Origin: Physcomitrium patens | Taxonomy: Eukaryota; Streptophyta; Bryopsida; Funariales; Funariaceae | Direction of reading: 5' to 3' | Assembly (NCBI RefSeq): GCF_000002425.4 | Contig: NC_037258.1 | Location: forward strand, 4,830,024-4,894,023 | Length of the DNA stretch: 64,000 nucleotides | Shown here: piece after piece, positions 35,176-46,949 of the stretch | Layout: each line of letters starts with the position of its first letter | Position numbering within the stretch: the stretch's first letter is position 1 | Notes under the pieces: generated by a model | Databases searched by the model: none | Told to the model about the DNA's origin: nothing | The model's input: only the letters and a program-made list of their open reading frames with translations | Made by a program: the position numbers and the translations under genes

Positions 35176-36100
35176 TTAGTTTGACATAAACTTCTTGCAT
35201 TTATTTTAAGCTCTATGTTATTTATCTTGATAAATATTTTTTTAAGAGTGTTTTGTGAATTCTCAAGGTAATTGTTGTACTTTCTTGTGTCTAATTTATA
35301 CTAATTTTATTTAGATTTTTGTGCCTTTTATATTGTATGTTTATTCTGTTGCATACATTTATATGCTTTGTCTATTCAAATATTTTTTTATATATTATAT
35401 TATTTTAATTTTTTCTGTTATCATTCTTCTTCTTCTTCTTCTTCTTCTTCTTAGTTCTATATAATAAAACTTATATTATTATTAATATTATTCACCAAAT
35501 TCTAGTATTTTTTTATGCTATAATGTATATTTATATGTGTACTTGTAAGTTAGTTGGTTACTAGAAATTCTAACACATATCCATCTATTGAATTGCAAGC
35601 TAACAAAAACCTGAGTTTGTGTATTCTTTTTATTATTATGTAGTGCTCCTAAAACTTGTTAAGTGCATGTTATTGCCTACAAAACATATTCAAAAAAGTT
35701 ATTAGAATAATATAAAAGATAGACTTAAAAGATATATGTTTCAATTAGTGTATAATATGGTAAATATCATTAAAAAAAAATTAAAATCTTTCAATTTTAG
35801 CTATTGAACCAAAGCAGTCATTTCCAACAAAATATATTTGAATATGATATAGTTTTTGATTTCACATTTTAGACAACATGGCATTTATAAACTATATAGG
35901 TGAAATTTTCTTACAATAAAATGGAAATATTTATATATATATATATATATAGAAATAAAAAAATAAAAAAATATCATATGCTAATGATTAATCCACTTCA
36001 ATGCCATAAGATTATGTTTTTAGTAAAAGATAAATATGTGTAACTTCTTATTGCACTATGACAAAGCTTCATGCATTAGGTGATACCATCCACTTTGCTC
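35176..36100. other. AT-rich intergenic stretch, no gene seen
   Basis: It contains a (TTC)n run at about 35,427-35,453 and a short TA run near 35,933-35,950. No LTR or protein motif is recognised. Confidence 0.5.
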
Positions 36101-38600
36101 ATGCACTCCAAAAGCTTCCATAATTACATGTTTGTTTGCATTCACATTAATATTGGTACCTTCACATGTTGTAATGCCAATGTTCTAACTTTAACTAGTT
36201 TGGTTTGAGACCTCATTACAACACCATATTCAAACCCCTTTGAGACAATCCCCAAATATAAATAGTATTACCCTCCTGTAATACAATGACTGCCCATTGT
36301 TCCATTGTGATCTCTCACCAAAGCAACCCCTTTCCAGCCTGAACTGTAGCATTCCTGCATGTGGCTTGGCCTGAGTTGCACATGCTGCTCTAGCATCTTA
36401 CTGCACTGCAAAAGTTGGAAAAACTAGCCATGTTTCAGTAGCCCTCCCTGTGGTTGATCCTCCCTCAAAACCAAGACCAAAAACACTAAAAGCTCATTTT
36501 CACTTTTTAATAGAGGCAGACGGAGTAAGAATCAATCCACATGGTGGAAGAAGAAGAATGTGAAGAAAACAAGGTACCGTCAGTCATTTCATGTTTTCAA
36601 CCTCGAAAAAGCTACCAAAAATTCATATCAAGGTGACTGAATAATGTTTTTGGCATATTGCATAATTATACAGAAATATCAACTAGAAGCATTTGCGACA
36701 AGCTATTGATTCAAAACGAATCTTACGTGGCGCGAGGTTAGTAGCACCACTATGGGAAAAATCTGTTATCTTTTCTTCCATTAATACACGGTTCCCAAGA
36801 AACGGGGTTTAGGGGATCCATGATCCATTTCTCAAATGACAAAAGACAAATACAATGAACGACTCATCAAATTAGGTTTTATCCATTAAATGACAAAAGA
36901 GCAGGATACGTCATTTGAGCACAGTATTCATCCATTTCAGAAAGCGCATCTGCGGGATTATCGAAATCGTGCAGGTTGTCACGTGGGACGCCCGTGGCAT
37001 TCACGCCAGCCTAGATGCGAAGATACTACTCTACGAGCCCCAGAGAGGTCCAATGCATTCAATGCGTGTAGTGCAACCAGGGTTCGAATCACAGCAGCCT
37101 CCCACTAGCCAACTCCCGAATCCGAAAGCCAAGGATGATTCACGACGCCCCAGTGCAAACGTCTGTGGTGACGTCACAATAGGGACCCAAGGTAAAATTG
37201 TTTTGTGCGTCCAACTTCATGGTCATGCAAGCCCGCAGAGGCTCCACCAAAAGCCAGGATTAGGCTCCAGTGGCAGATTCGGATCAAGTGTTGTGGATAT
37301 GATGAGTCATAAGAAGCGTGTAAATAGATAGCTTTGAAGCGGATTCAGGAATCTGTTTGGAAACGAGCCCCCCTCTTTGAAAATAAGCACCGGATTGCAA
37401 TATCTAATGAGGATAATTTCATCAACGCTATATGGATGAAGATCTTCAAAGAATGAAAGTGTAAATTGCTGGCTAGTCTTCAGATGGATGCCGTATATTT
37501 TGTGTTAATTTTTTTGGCATATTCAAAGTGGATTTTTTAGGAATGAGTTTTTGTTTGCAAGTTATAATGTTTTAGTTTTTTTTTTAGTAAATTGTGTTAT
37601 TGAAATATTTCGTGGGATTTATAATTTTGAATTCCAGGCACATATTACGATACAGACCTTCTTAAATTGTAGAAATGATTTTGTAAAGATTCTTACTAAA
37701 TATACTACACCCGAAAAAATTAATTGATGGAATCAGTAATGCATATATTTTGGTCAATATACAATTTAATGTGTCATTGCACTTGCAATGTATCCACACT
37801 TTTGCAATTATATATACACAATTAAACATTTTTATTTTTATTTTTATGTACCTTGATCTTTTCTAGAATAAATCAAGGCGTCGTAAAAAAAATTAATCAT
37901 ATTAGAACACATCAAAAGATCGTGGTGACTTTATTGTAACACAAAGTCTCAAAAGCCACAAATTAAGCAACGTTTCTACTAAAAGTGTTGATTATAGTAA
38001 GCATGACTTGAGTTTGTATCCTATTTGTACTAGTTACAAAATTAGCATAAACATATAAACCTGTATGATGAAATTGAAGTAATGTGTTATTTATACGAAC
38101 ATAATAAGTTTTATTTTGCTTTTAGAATATAAACTAGGTACTAGTTGGCAAGGAATGAATGGTTACCAGACAAAAAACTCCATCGCACAAACTCCATGCC
38201 TTGTATATCATCATCTGCACAAATTTATTTAATTAGATCAATAACGTCAGTTGCAAAAACAATTTATAAACGCATTTAGTATATTATTTTGAAGTAGAAA
38301 CAATTTATTCTTATGGACGTTATATGTTGAAACCATTTGAAAGTAAAAGGAATATTCTAAATAAACAGTTTCCACCAAGTGATATCCTTGGAAAACACCA
38401 AACCAATTTGTGTATTTCAAACATCTTTAAAAATGGATTCGAGTTTATGAAATGGTAATAATTTGAATGTTGTCTTTTCTGACACTTCATGCTTCCTCAT
38501 ACACTTTTTCATCAGGTTGGATGGTGATCATATGATCAGACGATTGAATGAATTCATCGAAACTAACCACTGACACATTGGCGAAAGGTCCAGAGGAGGA
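36100..38600. other. Left part of the genic island, no supported gene
   Basis: The base composition becomes less AT-rich, and CG words return from about 36,700. CACGTG (G-box) occurs near 36,979 and TGACGTCA (bZIP site) near 37,170. A 138-codon open frame at 36,915-37,331 has no motif and mixed, repeat-like content; a GGTTCGAATC word near 37,080 resembles an RNA polymerase III box B, but no box A is seen. 37,500-38,500 is AT-rich without features. This could hold a promoter or a decayed gene. Confidence 0.35.
38525..38538. repeat. 14-bp palindrome upstream of the host gene
   Basis: TGATCATATGATCA is perfectly symmetrical. It lies about 0.9 kb before the start codon of the gene at 39,423. Function unknown. 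Confidence 0.6.
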
Positions 38601-39422
38601 AATGAATGAATGTTCATCCGGTGATCAGAGGGCCCCGCCCGGTAACAGAACCGGCGACTCATGCAAACGAGGAGTTTGCAGAGAACCATAAAGAGCCGGT
38701 CTGGTGCCTTTCATGTCGCTTTGGTGGTCTGCCCTCTCTCCGACTGCGCTCTGCAGTTGTGTTTTCCGTCTCCGCTTTTCTTCATCTTTTGATCCACATC
38801 GCGGTAGTGTTCAAGTTATCGTGCTACATTTTTGTGATCTTTCGAAGAATACGTTACGTAGATTATTGTGCTCCATTTCCGAAGAGTTTTTGATCCACAA
38901 TCATTTCGAGACCGGTGCTTCTGTTTGGGGTTTCTGCGTGTAGTTTGCTGCTCGGGAGTTTTTGTGAATTTTCCCCTCGCACGAGCGATATACGATCCAA
39001 TATTACGAGAGGCATTTTTCCTCTGATCAGATCTGCGAGTATTTTTGTGCTTGTGGAGCATGTCATAGTTAATTGTCAATACCCTGTCGATTATGCGTTT
39101 CATATTTTGCTCAGCGTGTCGTGAAAAGTTAATACTGAGCGTTTGATGGACAAGAGGAGCAGATTTTTTTCTTTAGAATATTAGTATAGAGTTTCTGTAG
39201 TAGGACGCCGTTTGCGCCTCTGGGAGCTGTGCACTTGTTTGGTACGTCAACAACCGTGACTGTGAATTGTTTTGTTGCAGTGGTGTGCTTTGGTCGTCTT
39301 CATTGTCCGTGGTGTGATTGTAGTGTTTGTTTTTGTATTATTGTGACATTACGCATGGTTTTCCCATACCGTCTTCCTGATTTTTTAAAGGGAAATGCAA
39401 CGCAGGTTTCTGAAATATCATC
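38600..39422 (+). promoter_or_regulatory. Promoter and long 5' leader of the serine-rich family gene
   Basis: This is the least AT-rich part of the window, with pyrimidine-rich runs (CCCTCTCTCCGACTGCGCTC near 38,733) typical of plant 5' leaders. Several short open frames (95 codons at 38,606, 66-79 codons nearby) lack motifs and may be upstream frames. ACGCAG at 39,402-39,407, just before the start codon, is a fair 3' splice site, so a 5'-UTR intron is possible. I see no clear TATA box. Confidence 0.35.
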
Positions 39423-40166
39423 ATGAATGCTTCTAAGCTTCTCAAGGCTGTCCTGAGGCCACGGTCCCTTCAGACCAATGTAGGAAGGAGTCCTACCGTA
39501 TCCGATGGGCCGTCGTCACGACGCTCTCTATCTCCTGACAGTCGTCTTCCAAAAGACCTTGCGTCGAAGAGATCATCCTCGCCAGTGAAGATGACATGTA
39601 TGTGCTCTCCGACGAATCATCCAGGTTCGTTTCGCTGCAGGTTTCATCGCGCTCAGAAGCAGCGAGACGTCGTTGCTTTGCCAAGTTCTCCCAAAAGCAA
39701 GACGCACACGAGGGATTCCGACATCCTCTGTGAAGTGAATCGCACTCTCCCCGGGATGCATCCATCTACATCTAGGTCTACCCCAGTTCGTTGTAGCAGG
39801 CTGAAGAACATGACTCTCGGAAGCGATGTGGAAGAGGAAGGAGCTTTGACGCTTTCTTTAGATAGGTATGTACATACCAACCTCTTCTCTTGCATGAATG
39901 TCAATTAGCTCGTTTGTGACAATCAGGCGCATTCTTTTGGGAGTTAGTCCTGATATGTTGCACCATTGGTCCGCAGAAATATCATGCGGAATGCCGAGGG
40001 TTCAGTGAGTTATGGAGGCACTGCATCTGCTCATCGAAGCACCAGTCATCTGGCCCTTCAAACGGAGGAGGATCTCCCAAGGCAGATTCCTACTATGTTT
40101 TGTCAAAGCACTTCGAGGAAGGCCTTAGAGGCTTTCGACCGCAGCATGACGAGGATGTATTTGTGA
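39423..40166 (+). CDS. Plant serine-rich protein-related gene, two coding exons
   Basis: The predicted protein has 210 residues from exons 39,423-39,865 and 39,977-40,166. The 111-base intron starts GTATGT and ends CCGCAG, and its phase joins the frames exactly at residue 148 (arginine). Residues 59-76 read CMCSPTNHPGSFRCRFHR, the signature of a plant-only family annotated as serine-rich protein-related; its biochemical role is not known to me. The first 55 residues are rich in serine, proline and arginine (SSRRSLSPDSRLPKDL), probably disordered. There is no signal peptide or membrane segment. The region is free of the C-to-T decay seen in the nearby repeats, which fits a living gene. Without splicing the first exon would end after 161 codons, and the conserved-size protein favours the spliced form. 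The start is the first ATG of the frame after a possible 5'-UTR splice site. Confidence 0.75.
39866..39976 (+). other. Intron of the serine-rich family gene
   Basis: The donor is GATAG followed by GTATGTACAT and the acceptor is GGTCCGCAG. It is a phase 2 intron, and stop codons appear if it is retained. A TGATATG word about 20 bases before the acceptor could serve as a branch site. Confidence 0.65.
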
Positions 40167-42210
40167 ATGAACAACTGCTAGGGTGTCCATTTTGTTGTAT
40201 AAATATATTTTTGTAAATCGAATTAGGACATTTGTTTTTCTTCGCTTCACTGCGAAGACGGAGGGGCAGCTTAGAGCTGGGATTTGTCACTAGATTAAGG
40301 TTTCGTGATGCGGCGAATCTTATGGATCTAAATGTCTTTTTGATACATGGAGGCGATTTCAGCTTTGCTTTATTAGGACATTGTCGTATTCTTTGGTAGA
40401 TGCTCTTGAACTATGAGCAGAGGTTACGGAGCTGGTAAGGACGAGTAGATGAATATGCCTGCTAGTGGATGAGAGAGCGAGTTGTACACAGTTGAGCACC
40501 ATTTTTGCTCATCAGCATCCTCACCGTGTCCAACGATTGTTTCCACGGCACACGTGTCATTTGTTGGTTGTGACTTGGTGTGTTGTCTTGCAGATGTACT
40601 GATTCTTGGCGTTGGACACAAGTATTTTGCCTCAGTTGTATGAACTGTGAAGGTGCACGCTGGCTCAGTCTTAAGTCTCCTCTCCAGTACACCCTCAGAT
40701 AATTCATTTCAGAACGAGACATTTCTCTGCAATCTTTCACAAGAGAGCACCATGCAAGGGTCTTATCGTTTCCAAGCACAACTCGACCTCTTACATCTAA
40801 TGCTTGGTCCCGCTGGAGTTTATGTATTCCAGTGTGGAGTTGCTTTGGACTATCACCAAGATATAATCCACTTCAAGACTCCTTCCTGTCGTTGCAATGC
40901 GTGCTAGTTTATTGCTGTCTGCTGTTGCTGTGCATCCTGCTAGTGTTTAAAATTGTTCTTGTCCGCTATCTTGCGGAATATTGCGGTGGTAACTTTCACT
41001 TTGTGTTTGATCATCGTTGCCATTGCAACTGAATGTCATACGAGCCATCTGTGTTGACTCGCATGCCTTTGATGTGTGGCAGGTGTGTGTGTATTGGCAA
41101 ACTGTGTAATACAGTTGGTGGGCGTTGATGCAGCTATTCAACTGCTTCGTGTGTCCCACATGATTCATGGATGTTCGCATACTGCTCTCACATATCTGGC
41201 TTTAAGTTCGGTAAAATCTATATCCTATGCAACGTTTGATCTTGTGCTTGGTGCACATCTGACGTACAGTTGAGTGTCGGTCTACTTTACAACTCACTGT
41301 TATCTTTTCTGATAAAACTGCTACTTTGGTAGGCTTGTGATGTACGAATTCTTTTCAATGGTTAAATGCTGTGTTCTGTTGTAAGCAAGTGCTTTGGTTG
41401 TCATAAGTTCCGATAAAAATGCTGTTTATGGTATGTTCACAGGTTTCTCTGCTGTGCAACCGGTCGACTATATTATTACTCGCAAACCAAGCGCTCACCA
41501 ACACGAAGAAAATTGTTTTTGAACAATCGTAATCTTGGATATTGGCTTCAATCGATGGTAAGTGTTGTACGGGTCCACGATTGCGAGTCCAATACTCGTT
41601 GGAATCTCTAATTTCCCATGAGGATTACCAAAACAAGTCGTGCTAATAAGCCGGCATGAGAAATAACTCGCATCATTTAAAAACGGCGCATGAGGAATGA
41701 TGAAAGACGACCTGAAATGTCCCACCTTCATTCAAGATTCTACTGAGATGGAACTGGCAACCAACCCGTAGAAGCGAATGCTGAGGGAAATGCTGTGCAT
41801 TCTTCTAATTTTTCAGACGAAAAGATCCTGTTGAAATTTGGAAAATGAAATCGGGAAAGGAAAAGTGCTGGCAAAAGCCACCCTCATTCAAAAAGGGGCG
41901 AAAATATAACTCGGATACTTTTCTTCCAATTCTCTACACAAAATGCAGCTAAACACAGTGGGAACTAAGGACAGAAGAATGAAAGCACGAAGAGGGAAGT
42001 TCGAATTGGTCATAGGAAAGTTGCTTGTTGCCCGGGCTAATCCCGGAGAAGACATTAACACCAGTCTGAACACCATCCGCAGTTTCTCTATTATGGAGGT
42101 GTATTAAAATATATTACCCTGTGATGAGGCAACAACGTTCTCACAAATAATTAATCGAGTTCCCGCACCCTACTGATGAGCCGTCTACAAACGAGAACAA
42201 ATGTTCATCT
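40167..42210. other. 3' UTR and intergenic part of the genic island
   Basis: Base composition is like that of the gene, but I cannot support a coding region. A plausible intron-like pair exists (GCTG followed by GTAAGGA near 40,434, and TCTTGCAG near 40,592), which could belong to a spliced 3' UTR or a noncoding transcript. Open frames of 60-105 codons occur on both strands with no motif. CCACCTTCATTCAA (41,730) and CCACCCTCATTCAA (41,880) form a small direct repeat. Confidence 0.35.
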
Positions 42211-42487
42211 CGGTTGCTCATTCTCTATTTCTCAAACATAACCAGAGGAACTGTATTCAACCTCAGGTACGGGGTCCAAGCTTGGAATTTTATCGACACT
42301 GAAGAAATAACACACTTTGGATGTTCATGCAGGTGTGACGCACAACATGATGCTCGTGCAGAGGTGAATGTTGTCACTGAAGCTTTCAATGCAGCTTGAG
42401 TGGATGCGCAAGTAGTACATGGTGTGAGTCGTCCTGTTTGCTTGCACTACACCCAGGTACCCTCATGTCTGCAGATCATGGGGAGGT

Positions 42488-42835
42488 GTGTCCTTGTGTC
42501 CTAACGCTGTAAGTGCACGAAGTGGTCAATTACAGAGGGAGGTGGTGATGGCACTCAACAGCTCACTGTCCAGCTCGTCAAACCCCCTCTACATCGTTGA
42601 TGAAGGTGGGAAAAATGACATGGAAGCAAACATGGTGGAAAGTGGTGATCCACAGACTGATGCGTTCCAATTCTCAAGTGCCCATGGAATATTGTATCCC
42701 CTTTTGAATAGTTCTAGGGATGTGATTGCAGAACCCTTGGCTGCTAAATTTGTCTCCAGAATGACGATGGGGAAACAACGCGGCTTAACAACACATCTGA
42801 GCAAGATCCTTTCGGTATTGCTAAGTTGCATGTGA
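42488..42835 (+). CDS. Possible hypothetical coding exon, 115 codons
   Basis: This open frame lies in the less AT-rich island and has balanced composition: serine-rich near residue 30 (NSSLSSSSNPLYIVDEGGKN), then acidic and mixed. No family is recognised. Upstream, candidate splice acceptors ACACCCAG (42,450s) and TCTGCAG (42,470s) precede it, and another open stretch at 42,214-42,399 ends before it, so it could be a terminal exon of a spliced gene. It may equally be chance. It ends where the sequence turns AT-rich. Confidence 0.2.
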   Translation: MSLCPNAVSARSGQLQREVVMALNSSLSSSSNPLYIVDEGGKNDMEANMVESGDPQTDAFQFSSAHGILYPLLNSSRDVIAEPLAAKFVSRMTMGKQRGLTTHLSKILSVLLSCM

Positions 42836-42839
42836 GCAT

Positions 42840-43330
42840 TTGAATTGCATGTTTTGGCTGTGTGAGTGGTTGTTTGAGGCCGTCCAGTAGTAGGTTAATG
42901 CACATTTGTAATAAATAGTAGTACAAATTTACGCAAAATGAGAATCTTCCAAGAAAAATGATTACAGTGTTGGAGAAAGATAGGTTGGTAATGTAGAGAC
43001 ATAACAGCACCATACAAAATATATCTACGTTGAAAGAAATGAATGAGAGTATCAAGTGGTCTTAATTGTTGAATGTGAAGAACTGTGCAATGTCGAAGAC
43101 CCGTTTTTATGCTAAAGCTTGTGGAGTTATTTCCAATTATGGAACATATTTTTAAAGATGCGTTTAAGCTCAAACACTCAAATAAGATCAGAGTGAATTG
43201 AATATTTTTAGTCTTCACTATTGATTTCATTAAGAATACAAAATAACTGCACCAAAAATAAGTAGTTTTAACACATGTAAAATTAATAGGAGAATATTTG
43301 GAGTATAAAATAAAATATTCTTTCAACATT
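42840..43330. other. Edge of the genic island, no gene seen
   Basis: Composition falls toward AT-rich. A 144-codon minus-strand frame (42,895-43,329) is rich in F, I, L and Y, as expected for AT-rich noncoding DNA, and has no motif. Confidence 0.4.
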
Positions 43331-44077
43331 AGGTACTATAAAGTGACAATGCATGTCATTAAAACATATGAAAATTTTAAGTACACTTTAAAATATATAT
43401 TTTTTTAAAAATATTTTATAAATTATTTTTATAAATTATTATAAAAATAAATTTGAAAATATATTATAAAATATTTATAAAATATATACAAATAATATAT
43501 TTTATATTTAAAAAAACATATTAAAAAATACATGTATGTATATATATATAAATACATCTATATTTATTTATTTTTGTTTAAAAAAATTACATATAAATAT
43601 AAAAATATAAAAATATAATATATATATATTTCTTTATATATATATTTATAATATATAAATAAAAAAAATTATTTATAATATATAAATTATATATATATAT
43701 ATATAATTTTAGTATCAAAATTTTAATTAGAAGAATTAAAATTATAAAAAAATATAATTATCATAACTTAGTTCTTATGTCAAAAATCATAAAAAATGAT
43801 TAAAAATTAGTAATTGATATCTTGAGAAATTATGAACTATGTATTCAAGTGATAAACTAGATTTAAAATTGAAAGACCTAATATTATTTTTGGATGATTG
43901 AAATTTTTTACAAAAATAAAAAATAAGATTCTTACTATCAAATTATGAAAACTAATTAAATATTATATTTTAGCTTTTATATCATAATAAAAATTATATT
44001 AATTAAATTTGATTAAAAAATATATAAATAAATATATATATATATAAATAAATAAATAAATATATATATATAAATAA

Positions 44078-44139
<62 letters not shown>

Positions 44140-44253
44140 AATATTGATATGAGATAAAATATTCATCAATAGCTTGATTTCGTAGTGTAGCCAAAAAAAC
44201 TTAAAAAATTATATATATTAACTTTTAAAAACTTTATTGTGATGTTAATAAAA
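43330..44253. repeat. Extreme AT-rich block with (TA)n arrays
   Basis: The block is nearly pure A and T, with TATATA runs at several points; the longest, mixed with AAATAAATA units, is at about 44,020-44,135. No coding or LTR signal. Confidence 0.85.
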
Positions 44254-44912
44254 TGCCAAAGACATAAGTCACAAGCAACCAAAGAACCAATATATTCTTG
44301 TGGCACTAAAAAGAATAGATATTTTCTTAAAAGTAGCATAATATGAAGACCAAAATGGCTATTGCCAAAATCAAGAAGACTAGAGAGTTTTGAAACAAGA
44401 CTAAAAACAAGAAAGGTCTTGACAAGAATGAAGAAGGCTTTATTCTTACCTTTATATATACTACCTAACTAGAGGCTACATGAAAATATTCTATAAGACC
44501 TCTAATATATATCTAATTTATGAAACGTATTTATAATTTGTAAGACGATTTTTCTATGTGCGTACCACATGACAAATAATTGTATAATATATAATAATTA
44601 TGTGATATATGTAATAATATTTTCTATGTATGTATCACATGACAAATAATTATATAATACATAATATTTATGTGATATATGTAATAATATTTTCTATGTG
44701 TATACCATAATTGGCCAATGTGTGTAATATATGGCCAAGTTTTCAACCTATCAATTATGTATAGAAATTAATAAAGTCAAATTTGTATCTATGAAGCTTT
44801 TGAAAAGTTTTTTTATAAGATATTATTAAATTTATTTATTTTAATATATTTCTATATAATTCTTTTTATCTTGATAATTGATAGTATTAATTATATCATT
44901 AATACAATGACT
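44254..44912 (-). mobile_element. Solo LTR of family A, minus orientation
   Basis: It starts TGCCAAAGACATAAGTC (compare TGTCAAGGACATG in other copies) and ends near CAATGAC. It contains the family landmarks: AAAATGGCTATTGCCAAAA, TTGACAAGAATGAAG, TTTATATATACTACCTAACTAG and ATGAAGCTTTTG. It is longer than other copies because of a local triplication at 44,551-44,700. Flanking target duplication is not clear. Confidence 0.65.
44551..44700 (-). repeat. Tandem duplications inside the solo LTR
   Basis: TTTCTATGTGTGTACCACATGACAAATAATT-like text is repeated about every 70 bases, with ATGTAATAATATTTTC between units; there are two full units and the start of a third. Other family A LTRs have a single unit. 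Confidence 0.75.
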
Positions 44913-45007
44913 TTTATATTTGATTTGTATTAATTTTAATACTTATTTCAATACAATTTTATTTTACTTTTGATAAGAATAAATTTCATGTACTTCATAT
45001 ATATAGT

Positions 45008-45558
45008 TTTCATGGACATACATATTTATTTAGATAAGAAGTGCTAGGTAGAAGATAAATGTAGGTATATTTGATATTATTATATAGTGAAGCTTTATAA
45101 AAGCTTCATAAATATGTATTTGACTTTATACATGTTCATAATTAATTGATGGATTGGAAACTTGACCAACATGTTAACCATGTGTTGTACATGTAGATAG
45201 CTTGTGTTATAAGTTAACGATGTGGTATACATATAAGCAACCTTCCTTACAAATTAAGACATGTGTCTTGTAAATTAAGATATATATTTTGTAAATTAGA
45301 CACATGATAGAGGTCCTATAGAATGTCGCTACATAGTTCTTAATTAAATAATATATATGAAGATAAGAATAAATCCATATTCATTCTTTTCAATGCCTTT
45401 CTAGTACTTAGTCTTATTTGAAGACTTTTTAATCTTCTTGTCTTTGGCAATAGCCATTCTAGTTTAATACTATATTATCTTTGAGTGATTTTCTAGTCTA
45501 TTTGAGTGATACATAAATTTATTGATCATTTAGTTTTTTGAAATTTATATCTTTAACA
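45008..45558 (+). repeat. 5' LTR of chromovirus D (family A)
   Basis: It starts with a decayed TGTCATGGACATA and ends CTTTAACA (compare CCTTGACA in the solo copy). The TATA segment AATAATATATATGAAG is at about 45,345-45,360, and CATTCTTTTCA at 45,382-45,392 marks the likely transcript start. Confidence 0.8.
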
Positions 45559-45561
45559 ATG

Positions 45562-45572
45562 TAACAAGAATG
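45562..45572 (+). other. Likely self-primer site of chromovirus D
   Basis: TAACAAGAATG lies three bases after the LTR. It is complementary at 9 of 11 positions to CATTCTTTTCA in the same LTR, located about 30 bases after the TATA box. No tRNA 3' end begins this way, since TGG is absent. Confidence 0.55.
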
Positions 45573-46949
45573 CTAACTTGATGTTCTTGTTTTGTTTTAA
45601 AATTGAGTGGATTATTCTACTTCTATTGTTGTGTTTTGAAGGTTGCAAACTATCCACGTTTAAACTAATTTTTACTTTTTCAAACATTGATTATTTTTTT
45701 AAAAAAAATAGACTATTTTTATTTGTAGAAATTTTCATTTGATATTAAAAATTACTAATTATCTTCCTTTAATTTGACTTATGAGTTTATTTGAATTTTT
45801 TATAGAAGAAAAAAATTATAGATGCTACTCTTAGTGGAAGTGAGAATAGATTTGCAACTATTGTAGATTTTCATAAGCTTATAAACACTCTTGATGAAAA
45901 TATCACTTATTTCTATTATGAATCATAGAGGTACTATTTCTATACTTATGAAAGAAGTCAAAAATGAGGTTTAGATCCTACACTAGTAAGTTGTGTAATG
46001 AAAGAGGCAAGTAAATCAAATTTATAATTATATGCAAGACCCCTTATTTTTACAAGTATGAGGGCAACAAGGATAAGTATGCTAGAGAAGTTTGACAAAA
46101 CAAGTTCAAAGTTTTGAAGATTTTTATAACAAGTGAATTTCTTTCTAAAATTGTATCTTTTTTTAATATCTTGATAAATTTACTCAAGTTGGATTTATAA
46201 ATATACTTATATTTGGGAGTGTATTTCTTATTTTACATCTTCGATAGAAAAAGATTCATAATTCTTTTATGATCTAAATTCATTCTTAGAAGTATTTATG
46301 GCTACATTTGAAAGTGATTAAAAAAGAATAGCTAAGTCCAAATTTCTATCTTTTTGAAAAAGATCACATTTAGTCACCATATATGCTACAAAATTCTAAA
46401 ATCTTGCTTGTAATGTAGTTTGGAATGACAAAGCCCTTATTAATCAATTTTGATATGGATTGAAAGACAATGTCAAAGATTTAATGTTGACAATACCAAG
46501 AATGGACTTAGTAAAGTAATTTATTGCTTAAGCCATTACATGAACTAATTGACTCTTTAAAAGATACGAAGAACAAAGGTTTGATTAAAGAAGTACAAGT
46601 CAAGTTATGATGATAAATTCTAAATTTATAGAAGCTTATTCATCAAGGTGAAAATCTATGTAAATTAATATGATGCGTTTTAAACTTCTTATTGAGTAAA
46701 AAATAGATTTAATGTTGTCAAGAAAGATTGTACTTATATTGTGGAAAATCTAAGTATACTACTTAATATTGTCCAAAGAAGCAACATAATAAAAAATGAG
46801 GAGCATGGTTGTAATAAAAGAGGATGTATTAGAAAACAAGTTTCTTCAACTACAATAAAGGACCATGTGGCTAAAATCTTGCGTAGTAAAGGTTCAATTC
46901 TTTTCTTAGATTCTTCACCTTGTTTTACGATAGAAGTTTTTTTAAAACC

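Noticed and set aside
37070-37100. tRNA-like GGTTCGAATC word
   Set aside because: No T-stem pairing, acceptor stem or box A found around it, so neither a tRNA gene nor a clear SINE.
36915-37331. 138-codon open frame in the genic island
   Set aside because: No motif, an overlapping frame of similar quality, and no splice or start context. Listed only as part of an unassigned stretch.
38606-38943. Overlapping open frames upstream of the serine-rich family gene
   Set aside because: Several frames of similar length on both strands, without motifs. Better explained as a 5' leader or promoter with chance frames.
42895-43329. 144-codon minus-strand frame
   Set aside because: Composition expected from AT-rich noncoding DNA; no motif.
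43330-44253. Possible replication origin or matrix attachment region in the AT-rich block
   Set aside because: AT-richness alone is not evidence; no conserved element could be named.
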